Under the pieces are notes generated by a model. That model ran no database searches, was not told the origin of the DNA, and saw only the letters and a list, made by a program, of their open reading frames with translations. The position numbers and the translations under genes were made by a program. From positions 61,767,690 through 61,831,689 of the forward strand of contig NC_037681.1 in the NCBI RefSeq assembly GCF_003255815.1: a stretch of 64,000 nucleotides of DNA. Direction: 5' to 3'. This DNA is from Theropithecus gelada. Its lineage: Eukaryota > Chordata > Mammalia > Primates > Cercopithecidae. Below are positions 34,639-46,340 of this stretch, one piece after another. Numbering within the stretch: position 1 is the first letter of the stretch; each line of letters starts with the position of its first letter.

Positions 34639-36060
34639 CATCTGTGAGAGATATACATCTTTCATTAAGTCTGACACTGCCATCTTTTCTCCTGCATTAC
34701 ATCTGACAGATTTTTTTCTTCAAATAAACAATAGATGAGCAAGTTGGCTTGCGTTTGGGATTTATCTGATACAAAAACGATGTATCTTAAAGGACTAGAG
34801 CCACCCTCAGCCTGAGATGTTCACACTTTCAGAGAGAGAACTGAAACCAACAGAAGGAAAGATGAATTCCTCATCTCACAGTCACTCCAGAGCACACGTG
34901 ATTTAAATAGAATAGCAAGCTGAATCTATTATCGTGTTTACCATGTTATTATTCCATCTGCATGTTTTCGCCGCTTAATTTCACTCAAGGTAAGTCACTT
35001 GTGATGCAACTGCATTTCTGTTTGTCATTATAAATCACTGGATTCCCTGTATTCAAGACACAGCAGGCCTCTCCAATTAAGCTTGTACCTGGATCTTCTT
35101 TGAAAACAATGTGTGTAAGACGTTTGCTGAAGATTGAGTATATGCTTTAGAGATCTTGAGAAGGTGAATGTTGTCGGGGCAGAACAGTGTATACACCTTG
35201 AACTCTAGTGGAACCATGTCCTTCCCAGCCATGATAAGTTATTTTATGTCACGGGTGATAAAGTAAATTTCATTTACAAGTGGCATATTTCACCTTTCAC
35301 TGCACAATGTGTTCTTCTTGTGAAATCAAAAAAATTACGTCTGTAAGTCCTGCTCTGTCATTTCTATCTCTATGTCTAATCACCTCTTCAGTCAGAAAAC
35401 AAAGAAAAATACACAATTAGGTTTAGGAGAGGTATCTCCAGTTCCCAGAAATTAACTGTCACAGAAATGTTACAGCAACTTTGTAATATTTGAAATATTT
35501 TTTGTTCAGCATTTCAACAAAATTCTCTTTCCTATTTGCCTTTTTAACCTTTTCTGTGTCTAAAGTTTTAAAGTCTGGGGCCCTTGACTTGCCTGCATAT
35601 TAGAAGATGAATGCATTATCCATTGTCTTTGCCAATTAAAGGGGACCTATCTTTCCACAAAACACCCTGTATTCTATTTTTTGCATTTATTCTCGGCAAT
35701 AAAGAATATTGTTTACATTAGAGGTTGATAATGGCAAAAACATTAAATAAACAATGGATGAGTTTCTTCTACCTAGGAAACATAGTAAGATCGTCAGCAA
35801 GAATAAAGAATTCATGTGCCTGGCAGCCCAAAGGAACTGTGTGACAAGAAATAGATACTAAGAGACATTAATTAAGATGGAAATAATGAACCACAGTACA
35901 TCTTTCAAAGATTGAAATAAGCTCTGCACAGAAATCCTTTTTTTTTTTTTTTTCCAGAAACTGACACACTCAGAACTGGTATCTAGTTATGATAATGGAA
36001 CATATTTGTCATTAGTTTAAAAAAGGTAATGGACTAACTTGGATAGGTAAGCAGTTTTCT
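34639..36060. other. Unique sequence, no gene
   Basis: No coding frames over 60 codons outside the L1, and no recognised repeats. A T-run lies at about 35939-35954. Confidence 0.4.
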
Positions 36061-36074
36061 CTCTAACTAAAATT

Positions 36075-36805
36075 ATCTTTTGTATAAGGTGTAAGTAAGG
36101 GGTCCAGTTTCTGTTTTCTGCATATGGCTAGCCAGTTTTCCCAGCACCATTTATTAAATAGTGAATCTTTTCCCCCGTGTAAATTAGTTCAACCATTGTG
36201 GAATACAGTGTGGCAATTCCTCAAGGATCTAGAACTAGGAATACCATTTGACCCAGCAATCCCATTACTGGGTATAAACCCAAAGGATTATAAATCATGC
36301 TGCTATAAAGACACATGCACACATAAGTTTACTGCAGCACTATTTACAATAGCAAAGACTTGGAAACAGCCCAAATGCCCATCAACGGGAGACTGGATAA
36401 AGAAAATGTGGCACATATACACCATGGAATACTATGCAGCCATGAAAAAGAATGAGTTCATGTCTTTTGCAGGCACACAGAAGAAACTGGAAACCATCGT
36501 CCTCAGCAAACTAGCACAGGAACAAAAAAACAAATACCATATGTTTTCACTCATAAATGGGAGTTGAACAATGAGAACACATGGACACAGGGAGGGGAAC
36601 ATCACACACTGAGGCCTGTTGGGGGGTGGGGGGAAAGGGGAGGGAGAGCATTATGACAAATACCTAATGCATGCAGAGCTGAAAACCTAGATGACGGGTT
36701 GATAGGTGCAGCAAACCACCATGGCACATCTATACCTATGTAACAAACCTGCACGTTCAACACATGTATCCTAAAACTTAAAGTAAAATTTTAAAAAATA
36801 AAATA
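36075..36805 (+). mobile_element. L1PA-type 3' end, plus strand, with inverted 5' segment
   Basis: 36180-36785 is sense L1: ORF2 C-terminus ('caaccattgtggaatacagtg', 'ccagcaatcccattactgg', 'acaccatggaatactatgcagcc'), then the 3' UTR with gagaacacatggacac and the G-rich block, and an A-rich tail. 36075-36178 ('gtataaggtgtaagtaagg', 'tggctagccagttttcccagc') is the antisense of a more upstream ORF2 segment. This is the standard outcome of twin priming. The 147-codon frame at 36124-36567 spans the inversion and is chimeric. Confidence 0.88.
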
Positions 36806-37014
36806 AAGAACAAAAGAGGAAAACAATTAACTTTTATTTATGTAGTAAAGTTCTTATTTGCTTTATAGGCTTCCTGTATTTCAAATTCCATAAACTGTAA
36901 TTAAAGCACAAAAAGCAAGTAAATTTAATCAAAGGCTAATGAAATTTTCTAATTTTACTTTATTTTATTACTTTCATTCATCTGGAATTGCCTTTATTTC
37001 ACCCTCATTTTGTT
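36806..37014. other. Short unique spacer
   Basis: AT-rich sequence between two L1 pieces; no feature. Confidence 0.4.
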
Positions 37015-37785
37015 TTTTCTTTAACTTTTTAATCGACATATAATAATTATACATATTTTTGTGGGGCCCATAGTAATATTTCAATACATATAATGTATAG
37101 CAATCAGATCAGGATTTAGCATATCCATCATCTCAAACATGTATTATTTCTCTGTGTAGGAACATTCAATATCCTCCTCCTTGCTATGTGAAACTATGTG
37201 ATATATTTTGTTAACTATAGTCATCCTACTGTGACCTAGAACACTGGAAATTATTCCTCCTATCTAGCTCTAACTTTGCATCCTTTAACAAATCTCTCCC
37301 TGCTCCCCTATTCCCTCTACCATTTTCAGCCCTGAGTATCCTCTCTTCTACTTTTCACTTCTATGAAATCAGCTTTCTTTAGCTTCCACATGAGTGAAAA
37401 CATACAGTGTTTAATTTTGTGCTTCTGACTGATTTCACTTAACATTATGTCCTCCAGTTCTATCCATGTTGCCACAAATAACAGGATTTCACACATTTTT
37501 ATGGCTGAATAGTATTCCATTGTGAAATATCCCACATTTTCTTTATCCGTTCATCTGCTGTTGGACCCCTAGGGTGATTCCATATCTTGGCTATTGTGTA
37601 TAGCGCTGCATTAAACATGAGGATGCAGGTGTCTCTTAGAAATATTGATTTCCTTTCCTCTGGATAAATGCCACTAGTGGGACTACTGGATCATATGGTA
37701 TTTCTATTTGTAGTTTTTTGAGAAGCCGCCATACTGTTCTCCATAGTGGCTGTACTAGTTTACATTCCCACCAGCAGTGTATACA
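37015..37785 (-). mobile_element. Older L1 (L1MA/L1MB-like) 3' end, minus strand, part 1
   Basis: 'tttttaatcgacatataataattatacatattt' and 'aactatagtcatcctactgtgacctagaacactgg' are the antisense 3' UTR. 'cttccacatgagtgaaaacatacagtg', 'atggctgaatagtattccattgtg', 'ctggataaatgccactagtgg' and 'ttgagaagccgccatactgttctcc' are antisense ORF2. Interrupted by an AluY at 37800. Confidence 0.85.
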
Positions 37786-37799
37786 AGTTCTTTTTTGTT

Positions 37800-38106
37800 G
37801 GCCGGGCGCGGTGGCTCAAGCCTGTAATCCCAGCACTTTGGGAGGCCAAGGCGGGCGGATCACGAGGTCAGGAGATCGAGACCCTCCTGGCTAACATGGT
37901 GAAACCCCGTCTCTACTAAAAAATACAAAAACCTAGCCGGGCGAGGTGGCGAGCGCCTGTAGTCCCAGCTACTCGGGAAGCTGAGGCAGGAGAATGGTGT
38001 GAACCCGGGAGGCGGAGCTTGCAGTGAGCTGAGATCTGGCCACTGCACTCTAGTCTGGGCAACAAAGCGAGACTCTGTCTCAACAACAACAACAACAAAA
38101 AAAAAC
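37800..38106 (+). mobile_element. Full-length young AluY (Old World monkey type), plus strand
   Basis: Starts 'ggccgggcgcggtggctcaagcctg' and contains 'gagctgagatctggccactgc', variants I associate with cercopithecid AluY. Tail is an AAC microsatellite. Perfect duplication agttcttttttgtt at 37786-37799 and 38107-38120. It splits the L1 at 37015-38225. Confidence 0.95.
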
Positions 38107-38225
38107 AGTTCTTTTTTGTTCACATCCTCTCCAGCATTTGTTATTTTTTGTCTTTTTGATAATAACCATCCTAACCGGGGTGTGATGATAACCTCATTGT
38201 GTTTTTGAATTGCACTTCCCTGGGA
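38107..38225 (-). mobile_element. Older L1 part 2 (after the AluY)
   Basis: 'cacatcctctccagcatttgtta', 'aataaccatcctaaccggggtgtgatgataacctcattgtg' continue the antisense ORF2 exactly where the first part stopped. Confidence 0.85.
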
Positions 38226-41200
38226 CTGTGCTAATTAATTAGACAATACTTTTTACAAAAAATGAAATTATATCTTGCCTTTTTAAAGTATCCACTTACA
38301 TATCATATCGTCATAAAAGGATCAACTGTGACAACTGCAGTTAAGTAGCCACATAATTAAATTCTGTCCTTTATAAACATTAATTCTGATTTCAATGTTG
38401 TCCGTTACTAACTTCCATATATAACAAAGGGGTTTACATGGTAGTGATAACTAAAAAGACAAATGCTGAGTTTAAGGTTATGAAATCAGTGTTTTACCTG
38501 CTATTGCCTAGAAATATTAAAACGGAAACCTCTATTTGCTGCATATTAAAATCTCTATTTCTCTTCAGGTTTCACATATACTTTAAGACACAACTAGGGA
38601 GCTAAATTGTTATTCCTCTGCAGTCTCCAGAATTGAAATTATGTGGAAGTGTACTTTTAAATCAATCAAGTAAACACCATTTATTTATAGTACTAATGCT
38701 GTAAGCATTATAAAATGCTGATAGAATTATAAGAAAATCTCTAAAAACCAGATTAAATTGACATATGCTCAGTAAAAAGCAAACAGAATTCTTAAGCCCT
38801 AAATTTAGGGAATCTTTTCTTTGTAGACCAAATAATTCAGAAACACTTTAATCTTAAGTTTTTGTAGACTGTGGAATTGTTTTCTCTCTGGAAAAATGAA
38901 ATTGGTTTTGTTCAAAGGATTCTTGATGTCCAATGTCATTTTTGACAACATGTAAGCTTTTTGTTATTGTTTTTCCTTTCTTGTTTTTGGTTTGGTTTCT
39001 CCATGTGCCAGTTTCCCAAATACCTAGGTTCTTGAGCATTGCCACACATTTCTTTACAAAAGAAGAGGTGAGAAGGCCCAACATCACAGTCACTATAGTC
39101 TCTGCTTCATTTCTGAAGTCAACAAATGTGTCCTTTGCCTTAGTTGTGGCATCTATCAACTTGATGCATTTGAACTCTTCTGAGAGCTTCCCTTGGGTTT
39201 AAGGATTCCTGAATAAGCTTGACAATTGCAAGACTTTTAAAAACTATTATTCTAATGTACTATATTATAGAGATCTGGAGTTACAGATAACAATGAGATA
39301 ATGTACAAGACTTATATTTGTTAGTATTGTACAGAATGTAAATCAGTTGATCATATTGTTTTGAGTCATTTTATATTCAACTTTTGATCTTACAGATTAA
39401 TTACTATTTCCCTTTCCAGGAAAGCTGCTTTTTAAATTTTCCCATCTAGAATCAAGGATTTTCAATCACCATTAAGTTTAATATAGTCCTATTTGAATCT
39501 TCATTATATTTACAACCTTTAGGCAAAGCTGTATTGGCTGTCTTTGTACCTTATTTTTCTAACTAAAAACTAGATTGGTTTTAAATAAAAATTTAAAGTT
39601 TTGGCAATTCATACCACAACATGAACACTAAATATAAACAGCAGAATTGTACATGATTTTAGGAATTACTCGTTATCATTAATTATGTTCTTTTCTGTTG
39701 AATGTTTCTACCTTATTACACAATTGCAAAGCATGACTTTGCTTATGATAACTTTTAAATAATTACGAATTTTTGCAGAAAAGAGCAATTTCCAATACGT
39801 TACTTAAAAATAATACCTCAAGATTATACTATTAAGTAGTATCACTGCAATATTTGAGAAGGAAAAGATAATGTCGGAAATGTGCTTTTAATGTGAAAAA
39901 AGATGGATAATCAGTACAAACAATAAGGCTGCTGCTTCTGTTACGAAAAAAATAGACCTTCCTTTCAGTGGGCAAGGTAATTTCTTATTCTGTTTATATT
40001 CAAACACTAAATAAGGACAACATTTTTCTCACAGGTGTGTAGGAATTTGCATAAACTGGATGAAATACCAAAATAATTTTAATAATGTGAAAATTAGGAC
40101 ATATGAAAATTAAGGTTGTGTATATAATTATCATTTATCATGTTTACAATATTTTTGATGACATGAATCAAACAACTATTTTAGATGTGCATCTGTTTCA
40201 CATAACAAAAAAATAGTGCTTTAGCTAAAAATATTCTTTATTTTAAGAACATAATTTTCTGTTAGATTTCTCAATGCAGCCATCTGTCTCAGGTGTGATG
40301 ATCCGTCAGTCTGACTTTATGAAACAAAATGAAACATTTAAATCTGATATACCTTTGCTTTTCTTAGTATTGCTTTATTAAAACTGGGAGAGATTTTTCT
40401 TCATGCTTTCTCAAGCATGATAATTAATGATGTAAGTTGTTTGCTTTTCTTAATTGCTTTATCTACAAGGAAAAGAAAAATTAATTACATTTGCATCATT
40501 AGGATAGTTCCTAAGCTTGTTTTATGATTCTCTGCTTTAAATGTCAGTCAGAAACTCAGCTATTTGAGAAGTCCAGAAGAATAAGATTATTCCAAATTCT
40601 AAATTATCATATCCCTGACTAGTCACTTTGGGGTTCACTGGCTTCCACATTGACCTAGCAAAGTTTTTACTAACTACTCCCATGTAAAACTGGCCTTCTT
40701 TCATTCTCAGGGGTCTGCTTGGATCATGTGCTTTTGGTTTGAGATATATAGAGACTGTATCATCTTTATTCAAGAAAATATGTGGTTAGTGGAATTCTAA
40801 CCTCTGTTTACAAACAAACAGTAACCCACCATTTTAGCAAAAAACTTATTTTGAACGTAAATTCTTCAAGATTCTTTAGAAGATATCAAGTTTTTCTAAT
40901 TTATATATTTTTAGCCAGAGAAGCCATAAACCAGCCCTTAAAGTTCATCCTCAGACAAAAGTAAAAATGGCTTGTTATACTTCTATTCATTGGCTGATTT
41001 TTTTTTTATACTTACTACATTCTCTTTTCAAACCAGATTTTTCATAATTTTCCAAATATTTTAATGAGTTTGTAATCCCTTAAAGAATGCATCCATGTGT
41101 CTAACAGGTCATTCCATCTAATTTATCTGTAGCATGGAGGAGGAAGAGGTGTAGGGAAAATGAGCCTTTCCCTTACATGCCCTTCTGAAACATATTAACT

Positions 41201-42329
41201 TTTATAACTTTCATGTAATTGTGTAAAGGTCATATAAATGAGAAGCAAATTGTTATTGTTAAATGTTGACTAAATTCAAATCAATAGTTAAAAAATATGC
41301 ATAGAGGAAAAAGCAAAGAGCAACATGGCACCCATACACTACTTTAAGTGGAGGATATTATCTTTGCTTTAGAAGAGTACTGAATACCCCTATCCACTCA
41401 GTTCAAACTTATCTTTATCACCCCCTTGCTTTTAAAAATAGTTTTACAACATTTCTGAATCCCTAAACCAGATATTATTTAATTCTGAATGTGTTTTATA
41501 ATGTAAGTACTTACTGGTTATTTTACAATTTACACTTTAAATGTTTTGTTCCTAAGCTATTTATGCATGTTGTTAAAAAATGTAGCTTATTTTCACTACA
41601 TTATACCATGCTATTGTTATAAATCATGTTGCTATAAATCTTATACAAATTCCTAATACATGTATGCAAGGATTCTTAAAATAGTTCATGTCTGAAGCCC
41701 TTTGGCAGTTTATAGAAACTTATGATGCCTTTCCATAATAATTTTATGAAGAATGAAACATTTGGCACATTTTAAATAAGTAAAATAAAACACGTAGGTT
41801 TAAAATTAAACCAACTTTTTGAAAATAAAATTAAAATATGTTTTGTTTCTTGAATGTGTGTTATAGTCATAAATGCTCTTCTTTATTATCCCACTAGATA
41901 ATAAAATCTAGCAATGGTATAATTACTGCCATAATTTTGAAGAAATGATTAACATAAGTGATGTTTGAAAATATTGCAATAACTGTAATATGATTTGACT
42001 ACATCTGTGATTTCTATACTATTAAAACCTAGATATTTCTAATACTATAGGTTTTTCCTTTTACTCACAATTGAAGGAAGTGGTAAATTTCAGTTAGAAA
42101 TTAAAAATGCAGTGAAAATAAAGATAAATGTTTTTCCGATATAATACACAGATCCCCTGAAATCTATCCACGCGGACCTCAGTCAAAAACCCCTAATTAG
42201 GAAAAGAATTATACTAAATGATTACAAATTATTTTCCAAAAATTATTTTCTCAATTCATGCTCTCACAAAATACTATTACTTTTAATTGCAAAAGTTGCA
42301 GTTACTTTTCACCAACTTAATATAGAAGA
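38226..42329. other. Repeat-poor AT-rich block, no confirmed gene
   Basis: Roughly 4.1 kb in which I recognise no Alu, L1, LTR, MIR or L2, unlike the rest of the window. It holds the unidentified frame at 38854-39159 and a 78-codon frame at 40537-40773 (-) with no recognisable content. It could be retained non-coding sequence or simply old unalignable DNA. Confidence 0.5.
38854..39159 (-). other. Unidentified 101-codon open frame, possible pseudogene fragment
   Basis: The predicted product is Lys/Thr-rich and soluble-looking with one short hydrophobic stretch (around residues 23-35, 'IVTVMLGLLTSSF'). The same frame is open upstream of the ATG for about 14 codons ('QGKLSEEFKCIKL'). Further upstream a different frame is open ('AIVKLIQESLNPREALRR'), as a frameshifted remnant would look. 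I do not recognise the family. There is no A-tail or splice evidence, and the frame may be chance. Confidence 0.25.
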
Positions 42330-42775
42330 GTTTTCATTGTTTCACATTCTTTCAACACTTGATATTGTCAGACTTTAAATTTTTGTCTATCTTGTTGAAG
42401 GAAAATGGCATCTTGTTATGGATTTAATTTGCATTTCTGTGACTTTTATGTTGGAATTCTTATTACATATTATTAACCATTTGTATTTCTGTTTCTGGGA
42501 AATATCTGTTTATGTTTTTGCTCATATTTCTAATGATTTATAAGAGTCCTCAATACTATCTGGAAAAAATAATGTGTCATTCACATCTTTTGAAAAAGTT
42601 CATTTTCATTGTGGTGCCTTATGATAAATAAAAGTTGTTTTTTAGTGTAATCAAAATTGTCAATAATTTATCATTCTTTTCTGTCTTAAAATATACATCC
42701 CAACTTTAAAGACATAAATATACATCTTTGCATTGTCTTCTATTAGTTTCTCCTATCATATTTAAACCTTGGTAA
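42330..42775 (-). mobile_element. Ancient L1M/HAL1 fragment, minus strand
   Basis: 'ttggaattcttattacatattattaaccatttgtatttctg' and 'ttatgtttttgctcatatttctaatgat' parallel antisense L1 ORF2 C-terminal text. Very diverged. Confidence 0.5.
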
Positions 42776-43030
42776 TCAGTGGTGTGACTGAGACAGCGCA
42801 TGCTGACTTACAAGGGCCAATTACTACATTTTCAGAAATTTGGGGAGCTGGTTGACATCACATTAGTAGCTTAAACTGGGCCACTATAGGAATATTTACA
42901 ACATGGAAATTGGTTAGCGCAAAAAAAAAAGAAAAAGAAAAAAAGAAATATCAGAGTTTGGTTGATTGGTTGTGGTTTTCTTAGGCGGGGCAGGGTAGGA
43001 GAACGTATCTTGTTTTTAAACATTTATGAG
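42776..43030. other. Unclassified insertion with an A-rich end
   Basis: 'gtgtgactgagacagcgcatgctgac...gtagcttaaactgggccactatagg...tggaaattggttagcgc' followed by an A/G-rich run (42920-42947) breaks the L1M text on both sides. It looks like an inserted element, but I cannot name the family. Confidence 0.4.
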
Positions 43031-44814
43031 CACACTATTGTCTTTATTCCATCTCGAATTGCTTTTCAGATATAGTCAACATTTGCTAATGAATCTATCC
43101 TTTTCCATTAATCTGAAATGCCAACTCTATCATAAATCAATATTTCATATACATACATACATGGATCTCTTACTGAACTCTTTCACTCTTACAATGGATG
43201 TATATTTTATATATTCATCAATGGCCAGGCAGACTGAGTTACTATAACCATAAAATAATGTTGGATATTTGATAAGGCAAGGAACCCCAAATTGCTATTC
43301 TTCCTTAGGAATGTTTTGACCAATTTTACTTCTCCTCTTCCATATAAAGTTAAAAATCATATCTCAAGTTTCACAAAACACTCTATTAGAATTTTGACTG
43401 ACATTATATTTCCTATATAGGTCAACTGGTGATAACTGAATAGGTACCATATTAAAGTTTCCTACTATTAGCATAATAACATGATATAGATCTTTTTAAA
43501 AATAATCAATTTTATAATTTCCTTATAAAGGACTTTTATATATTTTTTAGATTTATTAGCCACATTTTATTTGTAATGTTATTGGTATATTAGCTCTTAT
43601 TACATTTTTCTTGCCAATAAGTTTTTCTAGCATATACAAATGCAATTAATTTTATATTATTGATTTTATAACCATCAAAATTGCCATGCCCTCTTATTAA
43701 ATCTAATGCATTACTTGGGTGCTCTTTGAGGTTTTCTATTTAATAATAATCATTTGAAATAATAAAACTAGGAATCTTATTTTCCAATTCATATATCTTT
43801 TATTTCTTTTTCTTCTCTTCCTGTTTAGGAAAGGATAGTGTTGAAAAAAATAGCCATTTCAGGTACCCAATGTCTTATACAAATCTTAAAAGGTATGATG
43901 TTTTCAGTAGGTTACATAATGGTAAATATCTTTTAACAGATTTTAAAAGGAACCTTATCTTACTTATTTGTTAAGAAATACATACTATATTTTGTCATAT
44001 TAATATATTGAAATTGCCATATGATAAATCCTCCTCTAATTTCCTTAAATTTCATAAATGGCATAAAATTATTTTCTAATAACAAACTTTTTGCTGCTGA
44101 GATAAATTGATATTAGTAGTGGTGTGTTACTTTTCTATAGGTGACTAGTTTTAATTTGCTAAAATTTTATTTAGAATTTTTCTTATATATATAATGTATT
44201 TGATTTATAGTTTTCTTTGTCTGCCCTTGACAGGTTTTTGTGACTATGTTTTTCTAGCATTATAAAATGTGTTAGCCAGTGTTATCTCTTTTTCTATTCT
44301 TGGGAATATTTTGTCAATGATTAAAATTATTTGTTCCATATATGACTGGATTAGTTCCATATAAAGCCATCTGTGTGGAAAATTATATTTGCAGGATGAT
44401 TTTTAACTACTGAGGTAATTCTATCCTTGATTTGGAACTACTTTTTTTCACCTTCGCACAATTTTAATAAATCATATTTTTATGGATTTGTCATTTCATC
44501 TAAATTTTCAAATGTGTTGACTTAAATTTCTCAATATGACTCTGATTATTCTTTTTATTTTTTTATTATTTCTAATTATATCTTTTTTACTTCTTTCTTT
44601 TTTAATCAATCATGGTGTGTAAATATCAATTTTATAAGTCAGTTAAACTCAATCTTAGGTTTGGTTGATCATCTCTATTGTATGTTTATTTCATTTGTTC
44701 CATATCACTTTCATTTAGTTCATTTATGCTTTACTTTTTTTTTTAATTTCATCGCTTAGGTTGTTATTTCCAGACTTGCTTTTTTCTGTAAGCATTTAAG
44801 GCTATGTGGTAGAC
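43031..44814 (-). mobile_element. Ancient L1M/HAL1 ORF2, minus strand, part 1
   Basis: Antisense ORF2-like stretches: 'tttaataataatcatttgaaataataaa', 'tttctctttttctattcttgggaatattttgtc', 'atttgttccatatatg', 'gatttgtcatttcatctaaattttcaaatgtgttg', and 'atttcatcgcttaggttgttatttcc'. No intact frame. Continues after the MLT1. Confidence 0.6.
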
Positions 44815-45182
44815 AGAATAATGGCTCCTCAAAGATGTACACATGCTACTCCTTAAGACCTGTCAACATGTTATGCTACATGGTAAGAATTAAGATTGCA
44901 TCTGGAATTAAAGCTATTAATCATCTGATCTTCAAATAGAGAATTTATCCTGGATTATCTGGTAGCATCCAGTCTAATCACATGAGCTCTTACAAATGGA
45001 GGAGAAGCAGAAGAGTGGGTCAGAGAGATGTGGTGTGAGAAGCCTCACTGGCCTATTAATTTTAGCTTGGTGAGACCACACGATATTTCTAACCTACAGA
45101 ACTGTAAGATCATAAATTTCTGTTAGTTTAAACCACTAAGATTGTGCTAATTCATAAAAGTAGCAGTAGAAAATTAACACAG
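44815..45182 (+). mobile_element. MLT1 LTR (MaLR), plus strand, inserted in the L1M
   Basis: 'tggtagacagaataatggctcctcaaagatg', 'ttatcctggattatctgg', 'ctaacctacagaactgtaagatcataaatttctg', and 'aaaccactaagattgtgctaattc' are MLT1 landmarks in order. L1-like text continues on both sides. Confidence 0.82.
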
Positions 45183-46340
45183 CCTATAAATTCCTCTCTA
45201 ATGTATAATACAGCTAAGTCACTACTGACATTTATTTTGTAATATTTAGTCTTTTTTGTTACTGTCTAGTTACATAATTTAAAATTTTCATTTATGGTCT
45301 CTTGTTTATATGTACATTATTTAGAAGTTTTTGCATTCTAAATGTATCAGGCTTATTCTAGATACCTTTTAGATTGAGTTCCTACATTTTGATCAGATTT
45401 TTGTTGTGAATGATATAATCTTTCATGGCTTAGTATATGGGCATTTTTTAAATGCCCTCCATGTGTTTGTTTGAAAATACTATATACTGAACTTTTTGAG
45501 TGCAGTACTCTATTGCTACCTATTTGATGAATTTTAAGTGGGCTTTAAGTCTTCTGTATCCTAACTTTTTAGGAGGGCATTTTGATATATAAATTAATGA
45601 GAGGTTGTTAAAGACTCCACTATAACATTTATTTATTTCTGTCTAAAGTTCTATTAGTTATTAAAATACATATATACACATTGAGGTTATGGTCTTTCTT
45701 GGATTCAAATTTAAGTTATTATACTTTCTTGGTGAATTGAAATTAAATGAAATCATATGATCTCCAGAATACTTTTCACCTACAGTCTATCTTGTTTATA
45801 TATCTGCAAAGCTTTCTTTTTTGTTGGAGTCTGACTCTGTTTGTTGCCTAGGCTGGAGTGCAGTGGCACCATCTCAGCTCACTACAGCCTCTGCCTTCCC
45901 AGTTCAAGTGATTCTCCTGCCTTACCCTCCCAAGTAGCTGGGACCACAGGCATGTACCACGGCACATGGCTAATTTTTGTATTTTTAGTAGAGACGGGGT
46001 TTCACCATTTTGGCCAGGTTGACTTGAACTCCTGGCCTCAAGTGATCCACTCGTCTCAACCTCCCAAAGTGCTTGAATTACAGGTATGAGCATACAGCCT
46101 TCAAAGCTTTCTTTTGTGTATGATTTGCCTGGTATACATTTTCTATTCTCTCATATTCAGCCTTTCTTTATCCTAATGTTTTAGGTATGTTTCTTATGAA
46201 TGTTGAACACCTGAATTTTGTATTTTTATTCAATTTGGTCATTTTTTCTTTAACTGATAGATTCAGTCTATTTATATTTATTTCAATTCCTGATATATTT
46301 TCACTTTTGTAGTCTTATTTTTGTGTTCTCAAGGTTCCTC
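45183..46340 (-). mobile_element. Ancient L1M ORF2 (5' part), minus strand, part 2
   Basis: 'tgctacctatttgatgaattttaagtggg' and, after the Alu, 'tgatttgcctggtatacattttc', 'caatttggtcattttttctttaactgatagattcagtc' and 'tttatatttatttcaattcc' match antisense ORF2 near its start. The Alu at 45821-46101 splits it. Confidence 0.6.
45821..46101 (-). mobile_element. AluS-type element, minus strand
   Basis: 'ggctggagtgcagtggcacc' through 'gcttgaattacaggtatgag', with perfect duplication caaagctttctttt at 45807-45820 and 46102-46115. The two ~82-codon frames on either strand here are Alu shadows. Confidence 0.92.

Noticed and set aside
36124..36567. 147-codon open frame, L1 ORF2-like
   Set aside because: It spans the inversion joint of a twin-primed L1 and ends at the ORF2 C-terminus; it is a dead fragment.
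40537..40773. 78-codon minus-strand frame
   Set aside because: No recognised motif, no upstream or downstream support, and a length expected by chance.
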